A DNA stretch of 64,000 nucleotides from Chelonoidis abingdonii (Eukaryota; Chordata; Testudines; Testudinidae), in NCBI RefSeq assembly GCF_003597395.2, contig NC_133771.1, positions 62,503,685-62,567,684 on the forward strand, read 5' to 3'. Position 1 is the stretch's first letter; the number at the start of each line of letters is the position of its first letter. A program made the position numbers and the translations under genes. Of the stretch, positions 33,911 through 45,930 are shown piece by piece. The notes beneath the pieces were generated by a model. That model saw only the letters and a program-made list of their open reading frames with translations, was not told the DNA's origin and did no database searches.

Positions 33911-35628
33911 CAGAGTCAGGGGCTGTCACAAAAACATGTTTTTGAGGGTTTCCGGAGGGAAATATATAATAATCCAGGTCTCTGTTATATGCATGATGAT
34001 TCTGTTTGATTGCAAGAACAGAAAAGTACAGACAAAATATCAGCATGGTGTGCACATACATGTTTACAAACCAATGCCTTGTTTGTAAGCTCATCGCTAA
34101 TGAGTGTCCTTTCAATGCAAAAGAACGGTGATACTGTATTACTTCCTAATGGAATCTGTAACTTTTAGTAATATTACATGCTGCATTGGTTTTACACATT
34201 AAAGATTTCAGATGATACAAGATAGTGTGTTGTCTACATTGCCTCAAGGAACTGTGTCCTCATGGAAGCTAGTGAATTTGTATGCTGCTGCTGGATTATA
34301 GGACTTGTTATTAGTTGCCAGCATGTACATTAATGTTGCCTTTTCTAAATGCATGCTGTTTCATATGCTAGTGCTAAAAGCAATTTAAATTATTACATTA
34401 TATAGTATTGATTTTCATTTGAAAATGCATATAAAACAATGGGCACCCAATATTTAATATTCAGTTAAATTGATTCAAAACCTGAACCACCCTGGTTTTG
34501 CCCATTTCTAGTTTGATGTATAAAACCCAGCTCCGCTACTGAAGATTCATTTTTCAGCCCTTTAACATCATGCTGTTTGTGTCTATACCTGTTTGTTCTC
34601 CAGATTAGTGAGTTTATAGCAGTGGCTTCTTAGCAACCCCAAAGCAGAAACTTTCTCTGTTATCACAAACAGTGGTTTAGCTCAGTAGCAAGACAACAGC
34701 CCAGATTTGGTTAGATTTGTATAATGGATACTAGTAGCTCTGTTACAGTTTAAAGTATTTTAATTATAAGGTCTCATTTTCCAAGGATTTATAACACAAT
34801 TTATAAAATTTTTCATATTTTTGTCTACATTTTTCTAGCTTTGGGTTATTTATTTATTTGTTGTAAATAGTCAACAATTAGCTCAAAATGTGGAATAAAT
34901 CCTTTAACTTTTTTTAAAAGGCCCACATAAAGCATTAACATTATCCAGAGTGAATATTTTCATGACTTTGCACATTATGTGTTTTTGCAGAAATTGCTCC
35001 AGGGCGTTGTATTCACAATGTTCACTATTAAACAAAAATTCTAGCCAAAAACCTAAATACCTGAAAGTCACCATTCTAGTAACCCATTTTTGAAATACAG
35101 ATCATTTTTCTTGATGGGCACTGAGAATCGAAATAAATTATACCTTTGGAAAAACTTGCAGGAGGTGAAAAAACTCCCGGCATTATGCTACCATTTTGTG
35201 GCTTTGCTTAAAGGCCAGCACTATGATCTTCAGACTGTGAAGACTCCAAGCAGTTTTGGTCCCAATCCTCAGGCCATCTGCGTTGAATGCTAGCCTGTCC
35301 ATGCTGCTCCATAACCCCTCTACCCAACTTGTAGCATTCAGGAACTGTGCTGTCATTGGCTCTTTCTGTTCCATGCTATGTCGCTACAAGAAGGCCAAGA
35401 GGCATGAAGTGGAAGTTAAAGCTTCTATAAGTTATACTAATGTCCATCTATATACTACAGTAGATTACCAGTGAGGTATATCATGTGGGTATCTCTATTA
35501 CCTCCAAGTCTCTAGAGCTCAAGTAAGTCGTCTTGTAGAGAGGTGGAGTGGGATCATAGAGATTAGGTCTTTGTCTCTCTTGTGCAGTCTTTAAGTCCTT
35601 TCATCCCTTAGTGGAGGAATATTTATCT
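33911..35628. other. unique AT-rich DNA, no gene recognised
   Basis: Nothing is recognised. Short ORFs lack splice sites or motifs. Confidence 0.5.
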
Positions 35629-35849
35629 CAGGGGTTTTCAAACTGGGGGCCAGGACCCCTCAGGAGATCACAAGATTCTTACATGGGGGGGGTCATGAGC
35701 TGTCAGCCTCCACCCCAAAGCTCGCTTTGCCTCCAGCATTTATAATGGTGTTAAATATATAAAAAGTGTTTTTCATTTATGAGAAGAGGTCACACTCAGA
35801 GGCTTTTTATGTGAAAGGGGTCACCAGTACAAAAGTTTGAGAACCACTG
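35629..35849. mobile_element. hAT-type MITE, 221 bases
   Basis: The ends 'caggggttttcaaactgg' and 'aagtttgagaaccactg' are inverted repeats. Flanks atttatct (35621-35628) and atttaact (35850-35857) match at 7 of 8 positions, a hAT-sized target duplication. The interior 'agcatttataatggtgttaa' is diagnostic of a turtle MITE family I know well. It is non-coding and only mildly diverged. Confidence 0.9.
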
Positions 35850-35857
35850 ATTTAACT

Positions 35858-38804
35858 AAACGTATTTACAGTGCTCAAGTGACAAGATCAGCAGTTCAGG
35901 ACTGGATCACACAGTGACTGAATCCTTCATGCACTTTCCATGGTACTTAGTTGCATTTCTTTATTACATAAATTAGTAATTCAAATATTTGCTATTTAAC
36001 TTTAACTCTTCAGATATGATCATCTGGGTCCACTCAAAAAAACAAGTAAATGTTTGCATGTGTCAAAATTTGCAGATTATGCAACATGCCCAAAGTCATG
36101 TGGCAAGTTAATGTCAGAACTGAGCTTAGAATCCAGATCTCTTAGCTTCCAATCCTGTACTAGTTCAACAGGTTAGTACTTATCACGTTTTTTGACACGA
36201 GACTAGAGCAGGTCAAAAAAATTTCAATGACACAGTTTTAGAATAGAAAATGCAAGTTAGTCTAAATCAAAATGTTTTGTGAGAACGTGTCGATGTTGAT
36301 GACATTTTCAGTGGGATAAAGTCAAAATGATTTATTTTGTTCTGTTTCAGTAATGTCAGAATGTTTAATTTCTACTTTATCATTTAAATTCATATTGCTT
36401 TGACTTATATGAAAATTTTAGTTTTAATATTGATCTTCTATTTACTATTTTAGACAGATATATAAAATTACAATACTATATATAATTATATTATAATTAG
36501 CAAAACAAAATGTTTCAATGATTCTGAATGGAAATTTTTCAGAATTTCCTTCCTCCGTGAAATTCTGAAGTCTCAACTTTTTGTTTTGACTTGAACAAAA
36601 ATAAATTTCAAAATGTTGGAATTTCCTGGGGGAAGGAAATTCTATTTTCTGACTAGCTCTGTTGGGGATCAGAAATACGCACCATTTCTGACTGGTCCTT
36701 AGTGGCCATTTGCAGTGGGAAGAGATGCTTTACGTCTCCCCCCACTCCATTCACATTACACTGAGCTCATGTGCAGCATTGTTTTAAAAGAGTCTGTAGC
36801 TGAGTTACCTGTCTGCAAAGCTCTTGGAGCACTACTCCCCCTGCTCTGGAGCTTAGTGTTGTTGGGTGGGGCAGGTGGGGAGTATGACAGCTGCAGTGGA
36901 ATTGGGTTGTGGTCAGGAGAGGTTGCTGCAGCAGCAGTAGGAACAAGACCCTCATTCCAACAGGTCCTAGCACTGTCCTATTTGATTCCCCTTTCCCTTC
37001 AGCCGGTGGGGTATGACCCAATATGTGCTCAAAAGAACCTCCTGAAGATGTCACGCTCTGCCATGTCAGAAGTCTTGAATTATGACATCCTGTGACTTTC
37101 AGGGAGCACTACTACTTCCTTTGTTAGAGACATATTCCAAATTCACTAGAGCAAATTTTAGTGTTATAATGGTAGTACAGGTTGTCTCATACTTCACTCT
37201 GGATACTTTTCAGTTTCTTGAAAATGTAAGGAAGGAAAAAATGAACGTGTTGGACACTGCAAAATCTTTAAAAAGAAATTGACAAAATCTTTTTCATTCA
37301 ATTTTGATGACAGTAACTGAATTAGTTAAGCCCTTCATCATTGTCCAAATCTAATTAAATCCCCAATTAGCCAATTAGATATTGCTTTTATCCAAGTATT
37401 ATAGACACTACAGAGATGAGCTCTATTTAAATATTTTCTTACTAAGTCACCTAACCTTCAACCAACACAATTTTAAATGCTCATTGTGCTATAGTTCTTC
37501 TGAGAATACACTGTGATCTTACCTTCTCAAAATATATTAATGTATATCAGTGATTAGGTGAAGACTTTTTTTGTTCTCACCATAGGTCAAGATAGATATG
37601 CTACAGGTTTAATATCTAAGCAGCACAAATTGCAAATACAATTGGACTCTTAATATGCAGTATGCTTAGAAATTGGATGCATGCAATGTGCTTTCTGGTT
37701 TTGCATTTACTACATTCAAGATTCCCCCTATTCATGAGTATGGCATTAGAAGCTTTTTGCTAGTGTTAGTCTGAGAACACATGTCTGAATAGGTCAAGTT
37801 CATTGTATGAAACCTAGATGGAGTGTATCTTCTGTGGATTTTGTTGGGGCAGGCATGGATCAGCATTCATGTCACACTCCCCATTAGTACCCAGCCCAAG
37901 CTGTGGAAGCTTATGGTCCAACCAGCGGGCGAAATTCAGTGATGAATCCCAGTCACTTGCCACCTGAGACACATTGCACATATGGTAAGAAGAGATGGAT
38001 TTTGTTGCTGCTGCTGCTGCTCTTTGAAATTGAATCTCCTTTAGCTTGATAGACTGGGTGACCTTAATAGTATTAGAAAGTGTCAGACTTTGTGTCTTAT
38101 CCGGATCTGGGAACACATTACTATTTTCCTGTTGCTGTTGTGAGCTGAGATTTTAGGTAAATAACCTTCCTTGATAATATTTGGGAAATATACACTCAGC
38201 ACTTTCTCTCTCTGCTGGAGTCTGGGATTATTTATTCTTAGTTTAATTTAATTTGTGTGCATTTATTTAGAATTCATAGATGGAAGCCTGAGGGGACCTG
38301 AGCTTCTGCAGCATGCAATAGCTTCATTTCAAGGTTGCACAGGATTTGGCCCAGTAGTGCCACATGTTGTCTGGGCTGTGTCTATCCCTTTAAGACATTA
38401 TTAGTTTTACAGTCTGGTATAGCTGGGAAGTAATTACAGGAAATACTACAGCTTTGAAGAAGTGTTTAGATATAGGTCTCAGTTGGGATGCTTGTTACCT
38501 GCTGGAGAAGGGTTTAGACTGAACTGCTGGTATGCCTAAGCAATAATTTATCTTGGAAGTAATTTATCTCAGTATGTTGAGGTAAACCTCTCATCTGTAA
38601 GATGTATAAAAGAAAATTACATTTTTTCTTGTAATTAGAGTTTCCCAATAGTATGTAAGCAGATTGTTTATATATTATCTATTATTTTAATACCATGGCT
38701 AGAAAATTCTTTATGTAAATGTTGTCCTAGTAAAAGCAAGGATTTTAATAATACCTTGAAATTGTTTCCAGTTCCTTGCAAAAATCTTGCCTGATAATAG
38801 TATT
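35858..38804. other. unique AT-rich DNA, no gene recognised
   Basis: Apart from the MIR-like remnant at 36080-36190, nothing is recognised. A short palindromic, very AT-rich patch lies around 36450-36500 (tatataattatattataatt). A gctgctgctgctgct-type run lies at about 38006-38020. Confidence 0.5.
36080..36190 (-). repeat. MIR-family SINE remnant
   Basis: 'catgcccaaagtcatgtggc', 'aagttaatgtcagaactgag' and 'atccagatctcttagcttcc' match the familiar amniote MIR/CORE-SINE layout ('cttgcccaaggtcacatggc', 'gaacccaggtctcctgactc'). The tRNA-like head lies to the right, so the copy is on the minus strand. It is old and diverged. Confidence 0.6.
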
Positions 38805-39029
38805 CAGGGGCAGCTCCAGGCCCTAGCACACCAAGCACATGCTTGGGCAGCATGCTGCGGGGGTTGCTCTGCCAGTTGCTGGGAGAGTGGCACACCTGCA
38901 GAGGGATCACTGGTCCCATGGAAACAGCAGACCCTCTGCAGGAGGTCCACCAAAGCTGCAGGACCAGCAGTGCACCCCCCACAGCATGCTGCTGTGCTTG
39001 GGGCAGCAAAGTGTCTGGAGCCGCCCCTG
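38805..39029. mobile_element. hAT-type MITE, 225 bases
   Basis: The perfect-looking ends 'caggggcagctccagg' and 'ctggagccgcccctg' form inverted repeats. Flanks atagtatt (38797-38804) and gaagtatt (39030-39037) match at 6 of 8, so the target duplication has decayed. The interior shares 'accaagcacatgcttggg' and 'gctgtgcttggggcagc' with the relative at 44529-44800. ORFs across it on both strands are artefacts of GC-rich sequence. Confidence 0.85.
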
Positions 39030-39050
39030 GAAGTATTTTTTTTTTTTTAA

Positions 39051-39230
39051 ATTGGAGATATACTTATCTCCTAGAACTGTAAGGACCTTGAAGGGTCATT
39101 GAGTCCAGCCCCTGCCTTCACTCGCAGGACCAAGTACTGATTTTTGCCCCAGATCCCTAAGTGGCCCCCTCAAGGATTGAGCTCACAGCCCTGTGTTTAG
39201 CAGGCCAATGCTCAAACCCCTGAGCTATCC
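39051..39230 (-). mobile_element. tRNA-derived SINE, second tail type
   Basis: The minus-strand head 'ggatagctcaggggtttgag' and 'cattggcctgctaaacacag' matches the SINE at 9515-9693. The tail differs: it ends 'gacccttcaaggtccttaca', 'gttctaggagataagtatat' and 'ctccaattt', followed by an A-rich run (T-rich on +). It sits a few bases from the hAT MITE, whose right target duplication runs into the T tract. Confidence 0.82.
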
Positions 39231-41052
39231 TTGGACTGTATAGTTTGGCCCTAACTCATGAAGTAAGAACAATCTTTTTATCTTACTGAAAAAAATATTG
39301 ATTGCTGTGAGCTCTCTGGTTCCTCTGAACTTACTTCTGGACTAGACATTTCAAATACCTTTCTGATTTTGATTTGAATAGTTATGAGCTAGATGAGCAA
39401 AAAATATAAAGTATCAACTATGTAATAAAACACTCAGATATTTCCCCAATTAAACATTCCTTCAGATGTCCTATGTTCATTGTTATTGAGAGGAATTCAG
39501 ATGAAAAGAACCCTCTCTCAGCTGTGCTGGGGACTTTTTCTGTATAAAGAAATCCCATCTCACTTAAGCTGACATTTTGAAATGTACTCTCATTTCTTTC
39601 TCAGACTTGGGTCAAGAATCTTTTGCTTTCATGTTTTTATGAAACAGACAAAATGTGCTCCGAGTTTGTGCCATCTAGTTCTGACACATTTTCAATAGTA
39701 CATGCTTTTCACACAATAAGTCATTCAAGTTTACCTTCAAGATACGTATCTATAGTTACCATCCTTTTCTGCAGGGCCTATGTCTCATAAGGGTTCATAG
39801 TCTCGGATAGGCTACAATCTACTTTGAAATATACAGAGCCACACCTATAACAGGTTAATCTAGTCTTTTTCCAGACATATGAAGAATATTTCCTGATGAC
39901 AGTTTGGACGAGTTAGGCTAGGAAAGTAAATTCAGGGCTGTGGGACTGGAATATTATCCAAAGTCCTGTCAGAGATATGGACTTTACTTTCTGAGCACTG
40001 GTTCACACAAGCATGACCTCTTTCAGCATACTTTAAATAGCACATTACTCTTCAGTTTATGATTTAATACATTTGTGAAATAACCTTTTCTCACAAAAGT
40101 TTGTAAGAATGAACACAATAGCCAGAGGTCAGCTTCAGCCAAAGCATTGGTGATTGGTTTGCTGAAACGATATTAAATGTCATCAGCAGTCCAGCTCTGC
40201 CACGTGCTTGTTCTTAGCTACCTGATAAGGCAGAGTTGCTTTTCATGGTTACAGTTTTAGGTACTGTCACTTTTGCCAAGTTCTATCACTTCGTCTTGTT
40301 CAGCAGAGATTCTGGTGTTGAAATATTATATTTCACAAGGTCTTTTTCTCTCTGAGTAGTACTAATAAGTAAGTGGAGCGGTGTGAACAAAAGATAGAAA
40401 TGGTCCCATGATCCAATACTCTAAAACACTACCAGTCATGCCTGCTCTTCCTTCTTATTAGCCTCAGCCCCTTAATTATTCAAACCCGATGATTTTATGA
40501 CAATTATCCTACTATTATTGTTATATATTCACTGAGTGCCGACAGAGTGCTCAGTTTGAACAAACATAAAGATACAGTTATTGACTCAAATAGCTCACTA
40601 GCTAAATCAATACCAGAGACATGGGCTATGGATCCTATCCTGAAACATCTCCCTTTAGGAAGGAAGGAAATTCAATGGTGTTCTTATTTGCATGTTCTTG
40701 ACCAAAATAGTTTTGGTTTTGGCCTGATTTTGAGGTAAATTTTTATGGGGCTTATTCACCCATCCCTAGTTGCTATGTTATACAGCTAGAGCTAAATTAA
40801 AAAATCAGCGTAGGCATGGAGACCCTGATTCTAATTTTTAGGTGCCTAGAAAATCATTGGGATTCAAAGCCTGAGTTAAGTGCTTAGGCTCCATATACAA
40901 ACAATGGGGAGAGACAGACACATCAGAACAGGATTTACATGAGCCAACATCCTAGCTGGCTTCCTGTTTAAACTGGCTAGTGGGAGTGCCAAACCGAGTG
41001 TTGTTTATGCTAAGCCCCTACAGTGTCATTCCCATGCTTAGTCTTTCTCTCT
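39231..41052. other. unique AT-rich DNA with one MITE-like patch
   Basis: No gene. At about 40800-40900, 'tttttaggtgcctagaaaat' and 'aagcctgagttaagtgctta' resemble a turtle MITE family with 'ttaggtgcctaa' words. Matching words recur at 41315-41430 ('tttaggcacctacagggttc', 'ttaaggcacctaatatgac'). One such element may therefore have been split by the fold-back at 41053. Confidence 0.4.
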
Positions 41053-41318
41053 GGGTATGTCTACACTACAACTAAAACCCCACAGGTGGCCTGTGCCAGC
41101 TGATTTGGGCTTGTGTGGTTCAGGCTGCTGTGCTGTTTAATTGTAGTGTAAACTTCCACACTCAGGCTATAGACTGGGCTCTAGGACCCTGCGAGATGGG
41201 AGGGTCCCAGAGCTCTGGATGTGGCCTGAGCCAGGATGTCTATGCCACAATTAATCAGCCCTGCAACTCCAATTCAGCTGGCACCTGCTAGCCATGGGTG
41301 TCTAATTGCAGTTTAGGC
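41053..41318. mobile_element. fold-back MITE, about 266 bases
   Basis: The left arm starts 'gggtatgtctacactacaac' and contains 'tggcctgtgccagctgattt'. The right arm contains 'aattcagctggcacctgcta' and 'tctaattgcagtttaggc', in inverted order. The centre reads 'ggctctaggaccctgcgaga'. This is a well-known palindromic turtle MITE; the right terminus has diverged from the usual 'cagtgtagacataccc'. It is non-coding. Confidence 0.8.
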
Positions 41319-42225
41319 ACCAAGCAGTTTAGGCACCTACAGGGTTCAGGGACAGCTGAGCAGAAGCTTGGTGAAGCCCAATGGAGTCTGATTCTTGGAT
41401 TAAGGCACCTAATATGACAGTTGGGCTGTCCTTTTGCTAGAGTATTAAATTTTGAAGCGTGCCTTCTGAACATGTATAGTAATTCCAGCTCAGTATTGTA
41501 AGGGTTTTCATTAAAGCTCATACTTTGCTTCATTATGCTGAATTTGGCAGCATTACTACAGAATCTGGCCCATTGTTTGACTACTTGCTTTACGCCTGAT
41601 TCTAGGTATGCTGATTTTACACTGGCATAAATTCATTACACTGAGAAAATTCAGTAACTATGGAGTTACTTTTGATTTACACTGGTTCAGCTGAGAGCAG
41701 AATCAAGGCCATTCTTTGCACAAGAAACTGTAATGCTATAATTACTGCAAAATAACTGTACCAATTGACTGATGATTAATATGTATTAAAAACCCTGATG
41801 GTTGTACCATGTATTTAGGTGACAGACAATAATGTATCTAAGGAAGAATAACTTTGTGATGTGATATGCAGATGATTTAACATTTCGTCAGGTGCCCAAA
41901 CCATCAACATGGTTTTCACACGTCAAGATTTTTTCGTCATAATGACTGTGAGATACAAATTGAATGAGCAAATTTTCTCTCAAACAAAGTAAAGGCTACA
42001 TTGGTGAGACTGTAGAATGTAAAGTGAACTTAACTGCAGTACTTCTGATGGTTGGTCTCCTACTATTGTAGAGTATTCATTCAATATTACATTAAAGAAA
42101 AAAAATCTATTATAGAATTCAAGTATAACAAGAGTCCTTTTACCTTGGATTAAATGCAGATGTATTTTAAATTAAATCCACTAGGAGATTCTTTTATGCA
42201 TTGTGACAACATTTTCATATTCATT
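41319..42225. other. unique AT-rich DNA around a palindromic MITE
   Basis: Apart from the palindrome at 41594-41710 and MITE-like words before 41430, nothing is recognised. Confidence 0.45.
41594..41710. repeat. palindromic MITE, 117 bases
   Basis: Imperfect inverted repeat: 'gcctgattctaggtatgctg' and 'attttacactggcataaat' on the left against 'tttgatttacactggttcag' and 'ctgagagcagaatcaaggc' on the right. This family is frequent in sauropsids and usually reads 'gcctgattctgatctcagtt' with 'acaccagtgtaaatc'. Confidence 0.75.
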
Positions 42226-42358
42226 CAGGAGTGCTGGAGCAATTTGTATAGTGGGGGTGCTGAGAGCCATTGAATCAAATAAACCGTTTATATGATGGAA
42301 ACAACTTCAAGCCAGGGGGTACAGCACCACTCCCAGAACCTTAGTTCCAGCACCTATG
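42226..42358. mobile_element. hAT-like MITE fragment
   Basis: The ends 'caggagtgctggagcaattt' and 'gttccagcacctatg' are inverted. Internal words 'tatagtgggggtgctgagag' and 'ggaaacaacttcaagccag' identify a family seen again at 44203-44285. No target duplication is visible. Confidence 0.7.
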
Positions 42359-43148
42359 CGATGACCTATGAAATAAGAGAATTTATTTGTCATCAAGGAA
42401 ACTTGGCTGATCCTGGCTTCCCTCTTAGTGGAAAGTAATCCACTGAATATAAAAGGACAAAACTAAATGGTTAAGATATTTGCGGTTAGCTAAGTTTTCA
42501 AAGCATGTACTCTTCCTTTCGCTACCAATTGTGAGGAAAACTCCCAGTATGTTTTAAAAACATTTGCTGAATCACATCACTGGCAGTGTCTGATCATTGG
42601 GGAACATTAAGGAGGCTGTGCTTTCTTACTCCACCTACCCAGAGGAGCTAAGCTCTACATAGCTCCGCTAATGTTCTACAGCAATGAAATTGCTGCATGT
42701 TGTATTGTTACTAATGAGCAAGCAATAAGTCTGAGACAAAGGAAATTAGTTGATGTGTACACAAACTAACTACAAGGGAAGTAAATACCTCAAAAGAAAA
42801 TCAAAGCTTGTAGACCAAACTATAAGAGAAGCTGTGTGTGGAATCATCCTCTGAAAAGCATTTTTAGTCCAGTGAGACAAATGGAAGAAAACTGTTGAGG
42901 CTGCAGATTTCTTGCTGCAGTAGCTTCTGTTACAAACTGAAATAGCGGAAGGGAATAGAAGTCCACTGAAATATATGACTGCAAAATGACAGCAGCAAAC
43001 GGGGATGATTCTGTAAGGCAAGACTGCCAGCCACACTTTTAAAGTGCTGCCGTCCACATTGCAAAACCAGCAAAAGCTTATTTAAATATTTGGAACGATG
43101 TGTATAAATGTTTAAGAATGCAGATACTCTAGACTGATGTATGCCGGG
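42359..43148. other. unique AT-rich DNA, no gene recognised
   Basis: Nothing is recognised. Confidence 0.5.
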
Positions 43149-43875
43149 TGTGAGGAAGTGGGTTTTTCCTCCTTATGATGTTGTATGCAAACCTATGTGA
43201 GTCTTACTATTTTGCATAAATACTGTGTGTACCTCAGTTTCCCTGTGTATTGCACCAATGCTTAGGTGATGGGAATAAGGGTGCATGATTTTGCTGAGAC
43301 CCTCTGGGCCAGGTGAGATGGCTCCAGCTGCTTGCACATAGGCAATGGCCAATGCCCTTCATAACATGAACCCCAGGAGGAGGATGGGACCAGGTGACAC
43401 TTTGCCTGGGAAGTGAGACAAAGACCAAAAGGAGGAGAAACAAGTGTGTTGGAGATCTGGTCGCTGGAAGCTGGGCAGTCTGCTGTTGGGATTCGGAGAG
43501 GAGGGAGTCCAGGGCATCAGGCTCAGGGTACCCCCAAGATGGACTTTGCCAAAAGTCACTGATTTCTGTGCAAACAAGCTCTGTTCTATGCTTTGTTCCT
43601 GTTGACTAATAAACCTCCTGTTTTATAATTCTGGTTGAGAGTCACTGCTGACTGTGGAGCTGGAGTGCAGGGCCCCCTGGCTTCCCCAGGAACCCCACCT
43701 GGGCAGACTCGCTGTGGAAAGCACATGGTGAGACCAGGGATGCTGAATGTTCCAATGGCAGACCCAGAGAGGCCGTAGCTGTGTAAACTACTTGCCTTGG
43801 TGACACTATGCTCAGAGAGAGGAGGCATGCTACCCCAGAGCAGTTCCAGAGCATCACCCTGATGACTCCGTAACA
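43149..43875 (+). mobile_element. solo LTR, 727 bases, + orientation
   Basis: It starts 'tgtgaggaagtgggtttttc' and ends 'gatgactccgtaaca', i.e. TG...CA. Flanks ccggg (43144-43148) and ctggg (43876-43880) match at 4 of 5 and look like a 5-base target duplication. Internal landmarks are 'tgtacctcagtttccctgtg', 'aagctctgttctatgctttg', an AATAAA at 43608-43613 and 'gctgactgtggagctggagt'. I recognise the family from turtles. No internal retroviral genes are next to it, so it is a solo LTR left by recombination between two LTRs. ORFs on the minus strand across it are not genes. Confidence 0.85.
43608..43613 (+). terminator. LTR polyadenylation signal
   Basis: AATAAA in 'gactaataaacctcctg' at the position expected for the R region of the solo LTR. 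It supports the + orientation of that LTR. Confidence 0.7.
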
Positions 43876-44202
43876 CTGGGCTCCCCAGAGAGGGGAAGCA
43901 AAAGGAACAGTTTGTCCCAGGCCCCCATTTGATATGGCTATCAAAATGACAGAGAGGTAGCTGGGGCACATTTGAGTGAGAGTGGTTGTAACCTGGTGCA
44001 TGGGATCACTGTACCACTCAGATTTGGCACTTATTATTAGTATTTCTCTAAGTTGCCAAGGAGAAGACACTTCAAGGCACATGGTTTCAGGGAAATCTGG
44101 GTCTGGGAATGTGTTGGGGTCATCTTGCTGGCTGTAACCCAGGTTGGTAGAAGCTGCTGTGTGACTGGTGTGTTGCTGACAGGCTGCTAGGATCAGAGCC
44201 TG

Positions 44203-44285
44203 CAGTGTTGGAACAATTTTTATAGTGGGGGTGCTGAAAACGGTTGAACAAAACTATATGATGGAAACCACTTCAAGCCTGCCAC
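44203..44285. mobile_element. hAT-like MITE fragment
   Basis: 'gtgttggaacaatttttata', 'gtgggggtgctgaaaac' and 'gatggaaaccacttcaagcc' match 42226-42320. The right end is lost. Confidence 0.65.
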
Positions 44286-44528
44286 ATCCCTGGTTTCAGC
44301 CCCACTGATCAGAGCTGCTGGACTGGGGCTGCAGCTATACGTAGACACTCAGGGTGTGACTTGTAGGCTTGTTGCGAGCATCCCACATTGGAAGCTATAG
44401 CAGCAAAGCATTGTGAGGCATTCAGGGTTATAGGGCAGGCAGTGACACAACCCTTCACTGGTCTGGATTTGTACCTCCAAACCCCAGAATGTAACAGAGT
44501 GGCTCAGTTTCAGATTTTGCTCTGGGCC

Positions 44529-44800
44529 CAGGAACGGCTCCAGGCCCCAGCATGCCAAGTACGTGTTTGAGGCGGCAGGCCACGGGAGGCACTCTGCCGG
44601 TGCCACGGGGGCGGCAGGCAGGGTGCCTTCGGGGGCATGCCTGTGGAGGGTCCGCTGGTCCTGCGGCTCCTGGACCTCCTGCAGGCACGGCTGCGGGAAG
44701 TCCGCTGAAGCCGCGAGAGCAGCGGACCTCCTGCAGGCAAGCCGCCGAACGCAGCCTGCCTGCTGTGCTTGGGGTGGCGAAATACCTAGAGCTGTCCCTA
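44529..44800. mobile_element. hAT-type MITE with perfect 8-base target duplication
   Basis: Ends 'caggaacggctccaggcccc' and 'cctagagctgtcccta'. The perfect duplication tctgggcc flanks it (44521-44528 and 44801-44808). The family is the same as 38805-39029, with a GC-rich middle. The error-rich duplicate at 55.45 kb starts inside this element, at the counterpart of about 44613. The 262-codon minus-strand ORF that runs through it is a chance fusion. Confidence 0.88.
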
Positions 44801-44808
44801 TCTGGGCC

Positions 44809-45515
44809 CCACAGAAACCTCTGTGCGGCCATGGCCTGTCACTCTCAGAGGCCATATATATACTCACATCCTGACTGACATCCAAAATCTTATTGACATC
44901 AGTGAGATTATATATGTACATTTTGTCACTGACTTCAGTAAGGGGGAAATGGGAGCCTGTTATGAAAAGTAATAAAGGAAGTGGACATTTCTTCATCTGA
45001 ATCACAGGCTCATCTTTATCCTTCATGTAAAATACTGATAATACAGTTACATCAGGGATGAATTTTGCAAATAATTGCCCCAGGTAGGAAAAAATCTTCT
45101 CCCTGAATTTGAATAATATTTCCTCTCCCTCCCCCACCTTTACAGTCCTGATGTGTTACAATTGATTTAGATTTAACATTCCTTTTCATGTTATGGGGCA
45201 CCGCACCTCGCAGTCCCTGAATTAACACCAGTTCATAAGAACTCCATTTACACTACAGTAAACAAACAATTGAAATGAATATTGTTTCTGCAGAAGGAAT
45301 ATATCAGACTAAATATTTTAGTGCTATCTGTAAATATAGATACATGTGAATACTCACAGTAAGAGGACAGGGAGTCTTGTTTAATGTTTAAAGCAGGAGG
45401 CTGGAAATGAGGGATCCTTCTATTCCTGGCTCTGCCATTGTTTCTCTGTGTGACTTTGAGCAAATCAAATCACTCTGCTTATCAGTATACTCAGCTGTCA
45501 AATGTGAATTATACC
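44809..45515. other. unique AT-rich DNA, no gene recognised
   Basis: Nothing is recognised. Confidence 0.5.
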
Positions 45516-45922
45516 CAGGGCCGGCGCTAGGATTTCTGACGCCCTAGGCACCGGGACATTTCGCTGCCCCCAGCGCGGGTGGTCCTCGCGGCTCCGCGGA
45601 GCTTGCCGCAGGCATCCTGCGGCAGGTCCACCGGAGCCGCGGCCTCCCTGACCCCGGGGTGGGGGGGCGCCCTGGGCTGCCGGACCGCCGCGGAGGCTCC
45701 CTGACCCGGGAGCGCCCTGGGCTGCTGCGGCTTTGCGCGCTGACCCTGGGGGCGCCCTAAGCTGCCGGGCTGCAGGCAGCTGCTGCCGCTGGCAGCTCAG
45801 ACTACGCAGCGGCCGCTGCAACCATTTAAAAATGTTGGGGGCGGGGCGCCGCTTTTTGGCGCCCCCAAATCTTGGCGCCCTAGGCAACCGCCTAGTTCGC
45901 CTAAATGGTTGCACCGGCCCTG
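45516..45922. mobile_element. hAT-type MITE, 407 bases, complete
   Basis: The ends 'cagggccggcgctagg' and 'gcaccggccctg' are inverted repeats (cagggccgg / ccggccctg). A perfect 8-base target duplication, attatacc, lies at 45508-45515 and 45923-45930. The interior is GC- and CpG-rich, suggesting a relatively young insertion. It also has a near-palindrome at 45851-45870 ('gctttttggcgcccccaaat' with upstream 'tgggggcggggcgcc'). ORFs on both strands inside it are composition artefacts. A truncated relative is at 8640-9035. Confidence 0.93.
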
Positions 45923-45930
45923 ATTATACC

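Noticed and set aside
43586..44082. Overlapping minus-strand ORFs of 127 and 146 codons
   Set aside because: They lie antisense within or across the solo LTR at 43149-43875.
44349..45137. 262-codon minus-strand ORF
   Set aside because: It fuses unique AT-rich sequence with the hAT MITE at 44529-44800. It has no recognisable domain, and the error-rich copy of its duplicated part does not keep the frame.
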